In this document: in pieces, positions 10,082 through 22,445 of the stretch
Layout: the number at the start of each line of letters is the position of its first letter
Position numbering within the stretch: position 1 is the stretch's first letter
Origin: Glandiceps talaboti
Taxonomy: Eukaryota; Hemichordata; Enteropneusta; Spengelidae
Reading direction: 5' to 3'
Length of the DNA stretch: 64,000 nt
Assembly: GCF_964340395.1 (NCBI RefSeq)
Contig: NC_135559.1
Span: forward strand, 5,688,001-5,752,000
The notes under the pieces: model-generated
Seen by the model: only the letters and a program-made list of their open reading frames with translations
Told to the model about the DNA's origin: nothing
The model's database searches: none
Made by a program: the position numbers and the translations under genes

Positions 10082-13000
10082 GTATGACGTCAGTTCCTGT
10101 AATACGACACGGTACGGTGTTGCCCTGTCTAGCATTTGTCTAGAATGTTGTCCAAGAATGTTCGGATGTAAGCCGGATATTGCATCAATGCAGGCAGCTA
10201 TTGTGTACAAAAGGGGAAAACAATACGTGTAAAGTGGTTTGCTGCATTATTTTCTCTTTTGTGCGCAATATAATAGATCCATGATATGATCGCATAGCTA
10301 CAACTTGGAGTAATTGCATGTATATTGTCAGTATAATTACTCCAAGACTACCCAAAAAAAATATATTATAGAATACAAGAATACATAGGCCGTAGAGGAG
10401 GCGATCAGGATAAAAAAAAAACGGAGTGTCTAGTACCACCGCGGTGGCAGTAGCCGATCCTCACTAAAAAATGTAAACATGTACCGAGAAGGTCAAATCA
10501 GGTAAAATAACGAAGGTAAAAATCTAAAATAGCAATGAATGATTAGCCGACATCTACATCGGATTTTAATCAGATTGGGTACGCACAGTCGTTCGGCGAA
10601 CCCTCGCTATTTTACCTGTATGAACATGTAACATCCGATCACTATACTGTAATCACTATTCCGATACACATAACAGACGAGTATTATTGTCTGTGCTATA
10701 ATGGATCTCAGAGTCAGATCATTATATAATGCATGAACAAAGTACATGTTTGAACGTGTGGTCGCGGTTGGTATCACAGGGTAAAAGGACGAATAATCAA
10801 TTTTCTTTCCGCGATATTCCGGATTTAATATTTCTAATATTATTTTCTATATATTCAAATAACTTTTTACATACTGCTAATGTACTTCCAGAAGTCGGAT
10901 CAGTGGATGTTTACACTCACTGCGCAATGTGTTCATTGGGCAAATAGGCTGTGAGTTTGTTCTAGGGCGTACAATACAAACCACAGGGGTTATTGGAGTT
11001 TAAATTCATGTATGAGGCTGTTATTTTGAATATATGATATTATGATATGACATATAGTGTTCCTCGACAGGAGGCATTGTTCGGACGCACTTACGTGTTG
11101 ACAGAGGTTACTGTCACATGGCATATTACACATATTGCTATAGATCCATTGTGCAGCAAATTTTCTCTCGGCTTAGCCACCTAACAATTAATTCAAACTC
11201 TAATAACTGTAGGAAATAGACATAAATCAGTGAGCGGAAACAATAGTTATGATGACAATTAAAACTTTATTTGAAATAGAGAAATATGAAAATTATATTA
11301 GAAATCCGGAAAATCGCGAGAAAAAATAACTATTCGTCTGTTACCATGTGTTGATACTGTATAGCACATTGTGTATACTGCCCTCATTGCAGTTCAGTTA
11401 CTGCACAGACATCTAGCGTGGGTGGAGGGTCTCTGGTTTGGCCTACTTCAAGTACGATTCACACACGATGGTATAAGTATGTAAATGTATGTAAATTATC
11501 ATATTCTAACATTGTACATTCACTGGCTCTATTTGAATGGTGTTTCACTGGAGCTCAGACCACTTACAGCAAGTCACCGAAATCGTGAGTATTCCACCCA
11601 ACTGCTCTTGTCATGTTTATACCAGTTTCAATTGTATGAATTTGACCTTCAACGGTATTTACACACAGATAACTTCTTCCCTGTCTATTGAGGGTATATT
11701 CCATGTATTTTTTTATTCGTCACAGTTCTAACCTGTCGTCGTAAATAACTGTCCTCTTTACGGCACTGGTAACTATAATAATCTACGTTATGTTCTGGTT
11801 CGTGGGAATGTCACAACAGTCACGGTCCAGCCATTTCATGGTTCTCACATTTCGTTCTATTTCAGTGTAACTTGTCATGCTTGTTGGATAGTCGTTTCAC
11901 CACTTCCGGTTTTTAACCACAGGGGCGCGTAGTATTTCGTAGATTGTTGTTTCCCTTCTCTACATGCTAAATACTAGTATAACAACATTTTTACTTGAAT
12001 ATATTGCCCCTACCTTTATGGAGAAATCTTTTACTATAGAGTGTATATTGATACATTTGTAGTAGCAGGTTTCGTATGATATTTTCCATAGGAAAACAAC
12101 AATCCGAGGCTAAGCCGTCATACGTGCCCCTATGGTTGTAACGATACATTTCTGTGAAACTGGTTGATCATGGAGGTACTGAAAGGGGATATACTTCCAT
12201 GGTTAGCTATACTGACTAACTTTCTTTACATGTAAATACTAAATTCAATAGCTCTGGGATTTTCCTTAGTCAATATTGCGCTGTAGAAAACGAAAGTATC
12301 ATAGCATGAAAGTATTGGTAAAACCTTTCCAATAAATCTATTGTAAATATTACTAAGCGTACTTATAGAATTGATTCTATTTTAATGTATTCATATATGT
12401 AAATTTATAATTATATCTCACTACAATGTGCATTGTTCTATTTCCTTTGTTTAAAAGGAGATCGCCACTTCCGGATATAGACATGTTCATAAACTATGGG
12501 TTCTGGAGAGTCATTTCATGATTGTGCATCACGTACAATTACTTGTGATTTCAGACAAACGTCAAAATTTACTGGGGGGGGGGGCATGAATTTTTTTTAG
12601 AGTCCCATGAAATTCTGATGGTCTGAAAGGGGGGTCCCGAAATATTGTGCTCATGATTTGAACCAAATTAAACCCCAGGAGCGGTCGTTTACTGAGTAAA
12701 TTAAAAAATGGCATAAAAATTTAAAAATTACCATACTGTACATCTCTGGAGTTGGGGGGGGGGGGCATTGTATAATCACACATTAAAATATGTGTAGCCG
12801 GGAGGGGGGCTACGACTCGGAATATACTTGGGTTCAATGGGGGGGGGGGGGGAGACATTTTTTGAAAGCGCAAAGGGGGGGGGGGGCTGCGAAATAATTT
12901 TTCTTCTTTGTTTACATGTAAATCAAAATTGATTTGTGATATCATGAACCTTCTCGGTTGCAGTACTGCACACTCCCATGATGCAACAGTAGATTATCAG

Positions 13001-13284
13001 TAGTTAATACTACTAGTAAGTACAAACATAGGGTGGAGGGTCTATGGTACAAACTACCATCTATTGTTTTGTCAGTTGGGAGAGAAACATTAACACAGAA
13101 TAACAAAAACCATTGCGTGATCAAGGTCCGTAGCAGACGGACCGGAGCATCGCATTCGTTTCCAATTTACAGTTTCAAGGTATTAACTATATTGTATTGT
13201 ATTGTTCTTTTGCTTAGTTCATGTTTGACAGTGTTTTTGAAGTTGGCGACCAAGTATTTCGTACCTAGAGTTTCCATAGTAACT
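10082..13284. other. Gene-free stretch upstream of the NHL-repeat gene
   Basis: No exon with family features is seen. Between 12575 and 12890 there are at least five runs of eight or more G. Promoter sequence for the gene starting at 13285 probably lies in 12900-13284. The frame of the first exon is open up to an ATG at 13033, but that extension lacks secreted-protein character. Confidence 0.4.
12575..12890. repeat. Cluster of G-runs
   Basis: Several G runs of 8 to 15 bases, with similar spacing text around them, make this strand a candidate for G-quadruplex structure. Similar runs occur near 14800 and 15750. Confidence 0.7.
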
Positions 13285-15412
13285 ATGTTCTACAACTACG
13301 TATCCCCTCGTTTTGCTCTGCAAATAGTCGTTACAGGATGGCTGATATCCGCCGCCACTGCTTATTCAGGTGAGTTCAATGATCTCGGACCACACTGTTT
13401 GTTGTCTGAGGTTCAATGTAAATTGTAATGTACACATGTTATGTACACATGAAAAAGAGCATACAACCACCGCCACTGCTTATTCAGATGAGTTCAATGT
13501 AAACTGAAATGTACACATGTTCTGTACACATGAAATAAAGCACAGAATCATAATAACATGACATGTAACATGGTACAATACAAAGAAGATAAAACAGGTA
13601 CCAGGAGACAACAATGAAATGACACTAGTCTGAAAGGACCACTTGTTGGTCCGCTTATACTATATAATGCACAGTATAATCACTCGCTACCCAGCGTAAG
13701 AGTGAGTGAATGAATGAATGAATGAATCATTAATGGACGAATGCACAGATGGTAGACAAATAGATAGACATAGATCGATGGATGGGTAAATGAATGAATG
13801 AATGAATGAATGAATGAATAAACAAACAAATAAATAAATAAATAAATAAATTTACAACCGAAAAAAAATATTTCGGACCTAACCTGGTGACCGATTTTCA
13901 AAAAGAAAGATTTCAAAGAAGAAAAAAAAGAAAGTCAATTTTGATCGACGATATAAAAAAATGTATAAAGTCCCTTACAAGTAAGAACTCTCTCACACTC
14001 TTGACGAACTGGACATTCCATTATTGCAGGGATGGTCGCAACTGTTGCAGGAGGAGTTGACATTGGTACTGGCAAGCGTTTGAATAAATGTACGGAGGCT
14101 TATACGGGTTCTAAAGATGGCAAAACAACTAGTGCAAGATTCCATTACCCATGGGGCATTGCGTACGACCCCATCGGAAAAGTTCTCTACGTAGCTGACT
14201 GTGTGAGTATAGTAGTCTATGTATGTTGTATAATGTATCACTCTGAATATATTAGCTATCGTGAAGGGTAGATTGTTCGCTTAGAAAATACATTTGAAAT
14301 GATCCACTAAATTGATAACTATATTGGTTTATATTTTCAGGGGTGTTCTGGATCTGCGAGAGCTGATGACCGCATTAGAAAGGTTGATATTAAAACAGGT
14401 ACGTACGTCAATCTAGTAGTCGACGGAATGTGAACGCATTTCTCTCACCTGACGTAAGGTGGCGCACTTATTGCAGGTAGCGAGAATTTAGTAAAGACAT
14501 CCTACAAATAGTGTGGAAATCGGTAAATTAAATTATGTGATCGACTCTGAGTATTTATTTTCCTTCCACCAGTTCAACAATATTTAGCAAAGAATTTAAT
14601 GATTTTATATACTCGTGAAGTACTGAAAATGATACATTATTACGAACGCAACTTACAAAATTTGAATCATCAAGCAACAGATATGCTATAGGCAACCATG
14701 ACATGAGTGTATAAAATTATCACAATTTATTATGTTATTCATTAATTAAATGTTTTAGAGTAAGACGGTGGTTAGAATTTACGGTGCGGGGAAGGGGGGG
14801 GGGGCTGAGGAGACAAATACATTTCGCAGCCCCACTATCCCAAGCTCATTTTTGCAAACATATAAGGTAAATGACTGCTCCTGAAGGTAGTTTTTATCAT
14901 CTGTCCCCTATTCCCCATTATTACACATTCATAAAATCATAGCTCCCCTCCTCCTTTGAACTTCAATTTTTTTGATACCACTCTTCCAATCCCAACGTTT
15001 TTCATACCACTCCAATTTCTCCCTAGCCCCCCCCCCCCACGTAAAATCTGGCCACAGTCAAATAGAACATTAATATTTGGAAAATGTAAAATATGATGGC
15101 AGACGACTCCTTTTCCCGTACATGCATACAGGACACGTGACAACATTAGCTGGGTCTTTACAAGGGTACGAAGATGGTATTGGAGAAAATGCCAAGTTTC
15201 ACCATCCTGCAGGTGAGATACTAGTATGTAAGGTACGCCGCGACGGGGCGCCCTCAAACATCGGCCAACCCCTGTGAGAGGAGGCCGGTGAGGGTGAAAC
15301 GTCACGACGTATCTTACACTAAGTTACAGTCTAGTGAGATACTTAATGTTTTAGTCTTGGTCATCATATGTGATTCTATATATATATATATAAATATATT
15401 CTATATATTTAT

Positions 15413-15450
<38 letters not shown>

Positions 15451-18400
15451 TTTGTGAATATCATGATATTGGCGAATATGCTCAACGTAGGAATATTTGA
15501 AAGTCATAGTTAAACTGGAATCGTGTTAGCTTTGATCTCAGACCACTGTATTTAGTGGTCTGTGCTTTGATTCAATGCTGCATAATCACCGTCTTTAGTG
15601 ACATTTTACTATCACCACGTCAACCAAATTCAGAAGGAAATCAACCAGTTGCAATCGGTTACTTCAAGTTGTTTCTGCAATCCAATGTTAACTAATGATA
15701 CATTTTACGCTCAGACCACCTTGGTCTGAAATTTACGCCAATGTTGGAAAGGGGGGGGGGGGTGAATGGTTTGGCTATTTCTAATGACGTAAGTATTGTT
15801 ATCCTTCCACGGAAATGGAGGGGTGAAGGGGGAGAAATGTGAATGATTTGACTATTTCTAATCATATAAGTATTGTCAACCTTTTTTTTGAAGACGATGT
15901 CACAATTAAATACACATAAATCAATGTTATCAATAATTTCTTTCAGGCATGTCCATGCATCGAAAAACAAGAACTCTTTTTGTCTGTGACAGTGTAAGTT
16001 GACCACGTATCGCTAAACTTGCCTAATTTCTCATTGTATCAGTGAAACATGTACATGTGATCAACAATATGGCCAGCCCAATAAAAAGATAATACGACTT
16101 GTATCACGGATCAGTACATAATTAGCAAAACGAAATTTGTTTTCTTCTAATAGGGAACTTGTAAACCCACCATGTTGAATGTTGCATCATAGGAAATGTG
16201 ATGATAAATAATAATCAATTAGTATTGTAAACAATGTTGTTAAATTGTTTATAACCACGAATGACCAATTCATATTTAGCTTGACCAGTGTGGGAGGTTT
16301 ATTTCATTGGTAGCTCCAGATAAGATATTTTACGATAACCACAGATAATCCCATAGTCCTTTCCGTCTGAGCATGGTCAGTCTGGATTGCAAGTTCCCTA
16401 TTCTACCGACAAACCTATACCTATACACAGACGGCAAACAAAGAATCAAATTAATGGTGCCTGGTTGATATTTTACTTATAGAGCGTCAATCACCCAATG
16501 AAAAAGAGATCACAGATATATACGTATCACTAAATATACGTCGAAAAATTGAGCAAAAGAGGGGTTTACGCTGTCAATTTTAAGATTATATTGGACAAAG
16601 GCGACTATTGAATGGGTAACTGTCCCAAAGTATTAGTTGAAATGATAGAAATGTTTCATTCGATAATTTATCCCCCAAGTCAGTGGACCAATCATTTCGG
16701 TACGCAATAGTACGAGGACTTTGCATATATCATTTGAAAATTTGCCAATATTGCAACTACTAACGACACGACAAAAGTTATACAGTAATTGTTTTATCGC
16801 ATAAGCCTACAAATTACTAATATCGCAAAGTTCATGGCACTCGCACGTACAGCTGCTACATATGTATAAGTGAAGCTAGACACTCGCACGTACAGCTACA
16901 CGTCATATAAGTGTAGCTAGACACTCGCACGTACAGCTACACGTCATGGAAGTGTAGCTAGACACTGACACGTACAGCTATACGTCGTGTAAGTGTAGCT
17001 AGACACTCACACGTACAGCTACACGTCGTGTAAGTGTAGCTAGACACTCACGTGTACAGCTACACGTCGTGTAAGTGTAGCTAGACACTCACGTGTACAG
17101 CTACACGTCGTGTAAGTGTAGCTAGACACTCACGTGTACAGCTACACGTCATGTAAGTGTAGCTAGACACTCACACGTACAGCTACACGTCGTGTAAGTG
17201 TAGCTAGACACTGACACGTACAGCTACACGTCATGTAAGTGTAGCTAGACACTCACACGTACAGCTACACGTCGTGTAAGTGTAGCTAGACACTCGAAAC
17301 GTACAGCTACAGCTAAGTTTAGCATACAATTCTAAATTGTCTTTGACTAACAACATGCATATATACATTTGTTTGATCTATTTGTAGGCAAATCATCGAA
17401 TAAGAACTATAGATGTTGACACAGGTAAGTCACGTGATTATAACTGCAACTATCCTTTTGATAATTTAGATATCGTGTAAGATATTCTGAGATTTAAGCT
17501 TTCCAATCCGTTGACATTTCTTGGCAGAGATATATAATTATCAAAAGAATTGTGTTCTACAATATATTATAGCAAGTTAACGTGGAACTTTACGTCGTTT
17601 TGCACGACAAAATCTTCACTACCATTACTACATTGTATCGTCTGGCCTGACAAAATTGTTACATTTTAACCCGAATCAGTTGAAGATAGCTCACCCAAAG
17701 AAAATATAGCAGAAGACGATAACACGAGTTTTTAATAGTGAGACTTTTCAGTGTCCAGCTAAGTACTAAGTGATACAATGTAGCAATAGTAGTAAGTCTT
17801 TAAAGTTTTATAGTCATATTTAATATATGTGTATGTACATTATATATGTGTGTGAGAGTGTGTGAGAGTGTGTGTGTGTGTGTGTGTATGTGTGTGTGTG
17901 TGTGTGCTTGTGCGTGCGTGCGCACTACTGCAACATGTTATAATCATACATTCAAATCCACGTCTACACAGGAAAGGTAACTACTTTTGTCGGAAGTGGT
18001 AAAGAAGCGTTGATAGATGGAAAACAAACAAATGCCGCATTTAACAATCCACAGGCTGTGGCTGTAGATCACGTCCATAAAGACAGGTTATTTGTAGCAG
18101 ACACGGTAAGTTTTGTGATACTAAACATTCGTTATCTATACATAATGGTTAATCGCTGACTCCTATGAGATAATGCGTGTCTATGACAAGGACTCGGCAC
18201 AATGAATGGGGAAAAAATGTCAACTCGTGTCGGTGCTTTGTGTTTCATCAACATGTACGATTATTTCACAACGTCGTAAAGCACAGGCCTCTTTACGGCA
18301 CCGTCTCTTTACGGCACCGTCTACAGGCCTCTTTACGGCACCGTTGCTTTAGCAGAAATATGTTTTCTGGCTTGCGAAAATGTTCATATACTCATATATC

Positions 18401-19969
18401 ATAATTATATCAGACTATTTCTAGAAGTAAGCTTTACAAAAAAAAATATAATGGCAAAGTGAGAATATTAAACTTTAATGGTAAATATGTTTAGTGAGTT
18501 GAAACTAAAATAAGTCTACCTAAGATGCGCTGTCGTTACATTTAAAAAATAGACAACTTAACGTTAGGTGACGTCAAACTTGAAGGTTAAAGCTTATACA
18601 TGGCAACGTGGGTATTTTTAGCACATCATTGCGAAGAATGTATTTTCTTAGTGAAATTACTGGGTGTACTAATTGTTAGCGATGTCCCTGTGTACAGTGA
18701 TAGGACCATGTATCTAAACAAACCGTACTCATCTTGTATTCAGGATAACCACGCTATAAGGGAAGTCAGTTTACCAGATGGTGAAGTGACTACACTAGCT
18801 GGTGGATCCAAAGGATTGAAGAATGGTATAGGAAAGTATGCTACTTTCTATCACCCAGCTGGTGTTACCATCGATCCAAACGGCTATAGGCTATTCATAG
18901 CTGACCACGTAAGTTCATCAATGACACTTGTCGGATTACGGCTAGCTGTCAAAACAGTTGTCTGACCAGCGCAATTTAAAAAGTTGTCCTGAACTCAGAC
19001 CACTGACATTTTAGTGGTCTGAGTCCTGAATAAATGAACGATACGCCACAATGTTACAATTTTCATACTAATCATGTACATTTCAATTCTTTTACTTTCA
19101 GCTGAAGTTTGATTTGATCATTTACGACGATTTTCAACCCTTAGTACTGAAAAGAAACACGAATTATCAGTGGTTTTTTGAATTGATTACACTGTATTAC
19201 GTACTAGTAGATTATACATACATATAAAACGCTTACAACATATTCCTCTTTCTATTCACAGTATAACCATGTCATTAGAATAATCAACTTGGAGAACAGT
19301 AAGTTTCTTGAATAACTACGCTATTTTAACAACTATTAGACTGATAAACATACCCTCTGACGTCAGATTTGAACACTTATCTATGTTAGGCATGTACACC
19401 AGTGTGTAATCCTAGTTGTTAGTATAGACAGCTAAGTTATGTCTCACTTTTCCGTTACTAGTATTTCAGACCACTATATCTACATGTAGTAAGGGATATT
19501 CCACTAGTGGCGAGATCTCACGAGACCGCCTAGCAACGGTTGGAGTATATTCATTCTTGTTTATAATTCAGTGACATTATTTGATGTGTATATAATATAT
19601 ATCTTGATTTCAAGACATGGTAACAACATTGGCTGGTAGTGGAAAACCTGGGTTTATTGATGGTATAGGAACACAGGCAATGTTTGAATACCCTGAAGGA
19701 ATGGTATACGATACTGATTACAACATTCTATACGTAGTGGAATTCGTAAGTACGATTATCAGAATAGTGCAATACGTACTAATCTGTCTTATGGCAGAAT
19801 CTGTACATAACTCCCACCACGGTCGTTCTTACAACCGAGATCACTGTACAGTACAACCTACTCATCGTCGTTTTTAAGTAAACGTTAAAGTTTTTCTCTT
19901 TGAAAACGCCGCTCTTTGACAGTGTCGGCATATGTAGTACATGAGTGAAACTGCGAAATTGTTTTATTA

Positions 19970-20054
<85 letters not shown>

Positions 20055-22185
20055 GTCAAGACACAGCACTTTTAGATTTGATAACGATATGCTCAAATCA
20101 AACCCTTTGCCAGAAATCGGTAAAATCCCAAGTTAGTGTACTTTTATCGAGAAATTTGCCACGGTAAGTCTACGAATACTAGTAGTTATCCAGTTAGTAT
20201 GTTGTCTTTGACTCTACCGAACAACGCAGGTTTTCCCCGGGTACTCCGGTTTCCTCCTGCATTAACACTGAACTTTCCTCCTGTTATTGGGCAATGCCTG
20301 TTGGGTGGTTAATAAATAACTAAATATCCATACAATTTCACTAAATTTGTTACAATACAAATGGTCAACTCTATACGTACCTTGACCTGTAGTCAACTCG
20401 AATTATTGTAAAAACTTTTGTTAACATTTTCAAATATTTCAACCGAACTTGTTCACCGTGTTCTTTACATTTACATTTGCAGAGTAACCACTGTATTCGG
20501 ACAGTCTCGGAACAAGGTAGGAAGTGACACTTCACTCATCGTCCCATGTGGTTTTTTTTTTTTTAAAACAGGTGTCCAATGATAAATGAATACCACACTG
20601 AATGCGATGTAATATTTTGAATTCACACGTTGTAATGAATCTATAACAATCGTCAGAAAACAACGCATTATAACTATATGCAACTACATAGTGTTTTCTC
20701 TTCTGATCACCAAAAGCTAAGTTATATTTTCTTCGCATGCAAACTGTTATTTATTATGACGCCAATTGTTCGTTTACATTATAACTAGGGGAAGTTAAAC
20801 TCTTTGTTGGCGGGAAACAAGGAAGGTCTGACGGTGAGGGCGAGGAGGCATCTTTCTTTCACCCAACAGGGATGACGTATGATGAAGAAAATAAAATAAT
20901 TTACATAACAGACCAGGTGAGTTTCAAAACTAAACACTGGTTTGGTAATGACTTCGAAAGATGTAGTACAATCATAAATAAGTCTAAAATTACTTTAAAC
21001 CTCCAGCATGGTGCTTCATTCGGGACAAAAAACATCACAAATGCTATGAATAAAAAAGAAGTTGAAAAAAATAAAAATGTATTAATTCATTCATGGCCGG
21101 TAAAATATATAGAGCGATGGAAACATACATTCATTCACTTTATTATATTATATTTTACAACTCTTTTTAATGATTTATTTTTGCATTATCAAATTTGAGG
21201 AAAATGGCTCATACGATGGATCAATCGTCCATTGCTCTCTCTCTAATCATATAATTTAGCACTAGTGTACCTTTGTTTTGACCTGTAAGCTTCATATGTC
21301 TTATCTATACATTTACTTGATATTTTACAATTGCAGTATAATCACCTTGTACGCAGTATAAGTGCAATTGGTTCCAAGGTGTCACCACCAGGCACTATGA
21401 CAAGTAAGTAAATCATTAGAAGACCTTGATATACTACTAGTATTTTGCTACGTACCACCAAACTAGAGAGAGTATAGAGTTTCAATTTACATCTGATATA
21501 TACATGTACCACCAAACTAGAGAGAGTATAGAGTTTCAATTTACATCTGATATATACATGTACCACCAAACTAGAAAGAGTGTAGAGTTTCAATTTACAT
21601 CTGATATATACATGTACCACCAAACTAGAGAGAGTATAGAGTTTCAATTTACATCTGATATATACATGTACCACCAAACTAGAGAGAGTATAGAGTTTCA
21701 ATTTACATCTCACACAACGTTTTTGTTACCGTACACACACTGATTGCGCACAATCCATGCACATTTTCCCCAAAACTATATATATTTCTTTATGTATCTT
21801 GTGCAAATCATGTTACAATCCTATTATTATCCATTGCACAGATCTGTTTGCATATAATGTTCCCTTTTCGATCGTCTATTCCTTTCTGTTTGCATTTTCT
21901 ATAAACAATCCTGTCAACTTTCAATTTCCTCTTGTCATCAACCATAAGTCGTGTCACCGACCCGATGTGAGAGGGCGCCCCATCACGGCGTACCTTACAG
22001 ACTACTTAATAAAACCAATCTACAATCTAATTTTATATTTTCCAGTTGAAAAAGTGGTCACTGCCATCAGAGGGAGTCGCAATACGGGAACGGTATTGAT
22101 TACATTAACGTTCATACTCTTCAGTGCACTTGTCATAGTGTGCATATGCCGTCGACAGGGCCGTCGAATGATGTCCAAAATTTGA
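13285..22185 (+). CDS. NHL-repeat six-blade propeller, single-pass membrane protein
   Basis: Fourteen exons: 13285-13369, 14030-14202, 14341-14398, 15132-15212, 15947-15993, 17388-17424, 17972-18105, 18744-18908, 19262-19298, 19615-19745, 20483-20516, 20789-20916, 21337-21403 and 22046-22185. All introns are GT-AG, and the phases join into one 438-residue protein. Residues 1-28 are a signal peptide. Six NHL repeats follow, each with a VTTLAG-like strand, an F-x-x-P-x-G turn, a LYVADx-like strand and an NHxIR strand. Residues about 409-427 form one membrane helix, followed by a short basic tail. The propeller is therefore outside the cell and is likely a binding module; the ligand is unknown. 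An in-frame upstream ATG (13033) exists but would spoil the signal peptide. No RING or B-box is present, so this is not a TRIM-NHL protein. Confidence 0.85.
13352..13530 (+). repeat. Partial duplication of the exon 1 end and its donor
   Basis: CCGCCACTGCTTATTCAG recurs about 118 bases downstream at 13470. There the splice donor GTGAGT has become ATGAGT. The flanking GTACACATGTT/CTGTACACATGAAA text is also repeated. It is a decayed local tandem duplication in intron 1. Confidence 0.8.
13701..13852. repeat. (GAAT)n and (AAAT)n microsatellites in intron 1
   Basis: Two GAAT blocks are joined by GATAGACA-like sequence and run into AAAC/AAAT units. Confidence 0.9.
15228..15317. mobile_element. Short palindromic MITE, family C, beside a splice donor
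   Basis: The left end GTAAGGTACGCCGCGA and the right end TCACGACGTATCTTAC are inverted repeats. The element starts 15 bases after the donor of exon 4. Related copies lie at 21948-22003, 37800-37881 and 60017-60100, all under 100 bases and without coding potential. Confidence 0.8.
15377..15447. repeat. (TA)n-rich microsatellite in an intron of the NHL gene
   Basis: Repeated TATATA blocks broken by ATTCTATA. Confidence 0.9.
15537..15563. repeat. Small hairpin, AGACCACT / AGTGGTCT family
   Basis: CTCAGACCACT and AGTGGTCTG fold back on each other. Like structures lie at 18994-19023 and 57431-57497. They look like collapsed remains of a hairpin element. Confidence 0.65.
16149..16402. mobile_element. 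MITE family B, copy 2 (about 254 bp)
   Basis: It has perfect 13-base terminal inverted repeats, AATAGGGAACTTG and CAAGTTCCCTATT. The body matches 6655-6911. It lies in the intron between exons 5 and 6 of the NHL gene. If the terminal TA is counted as target site, the repeat proper is GGGAACTTG. Confidence 0.9.
16839..17311. repeat. 41-bp minisatellite of hairpin-forming units
   Basis: About twelve units repeat at 41-base steps (for example 16888, 16929, 16970, 17011). Each unit holds AGCTACACGTC and GTGTAGCT, so every unit can fold on itself. It ends 76 bases before exon 6 of the NHL gene. Confidence 0.95.
17842..17922. repeat. (GT)n-rich microsatellite before exon 7
   Basis: GTGTGAGA and GT units run to within about 50 bases of the acceptor of the exon at 17972. 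Confidence 0.85.
18286..18346. repeat. Triplicated CTCTTTACGGCACCG motif
   Basis: CTCTTTACGGCACCG occurs three times in 60 bases. CCTCTTTACGGCAC is also found at 11753 and a near copy at 38529. It may be the end of a dispersed element. Confidence 0.7.
18994..19023. repeat. Small hairpin, AGACCACT / AGTGGTCT family
   Basis: CTCAGACCACT and AGTGGTCTGAG are perfect 11-base inverted arms with a short loop, in an intron of the NHL gene. Confidence 0.75.
19970..20058. repeat. (AATC)n microsatellite
   Basis: About 21 almost pure AATC units lie in the intron after exon 10 of the NHL gene. Confidence 0.95.
20226..20317. mobile_element. Possible dispersed repeat with TCCCCGGGTACTCCGG core
   Basis: The segment TTTTCCCCGGGTACTCCGG followed by TTTCCTCCTGCATTAACACT resembles a conserved stretch that I recall from interspersed repeats of many marine animals. 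The family name cannot be given safely. Element ends are not visible. Confidence 0.4.
21452..21710. repeat. 54-bp minisatellite, about five units
   Basis: GTACCACCAAACTAGAGAG recurs at 21452, 21506, 21560, 21614 and 21668. As 54 divides by three, open frames appear on both strands, but these are by-products of the repeat. Confidence 0.95.
21948..22003. mobile_element. Short palindromic MITE, family C, truncated copy
   Basis: The right end CGGCGTACCTTACAGACT and the inner GAGGGCGCCC match the copy at 15228 in the opposite direction. The left terminus is missing. It ends about 40 bases before the last exon of the NHL gene. Confidence 0.7.
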
Positions 22186-22445
22186 TGTGTCAGTGATTTA
22201 TTTACGTCCTTCCCGGGATATGTGTACATCGCTGTTTATGTTATGTACAATCAGGGACGTAGAATCTGTTTATATAAATACGTCCTCGGTGCAATGTGGT
22301 ATGGTACAATAGAATAGCGGGGAACGTGTGATAGTGCGCTCCAACTGAGGCACTGAGTATTGTCCTTTGGCTTTTGTCCGGCAACCTTCGGAACACAGAT
22401 CCGAGGTCTCAAGACACAAAACGTAACCATAACTGTTCCTATTCC

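Noticed and set aside
13033-13284. Longer N-terminus for the NHL protein
   Set aside because: The extension would bury the signal peptide and shows no domain; the inner ATG at 13285 gives a standard secreted start.
16839-17311. CRISPR-like array
   Set aside because: Whole 41-bp units repeat with no unique spacers, and the DNA is eukaryotic. It is a minisatellite.
21342-21743. Repeat-peptide frames on both strands
   Set aside because: They follow from the 54-bp minisatellite, whose period divides by three.
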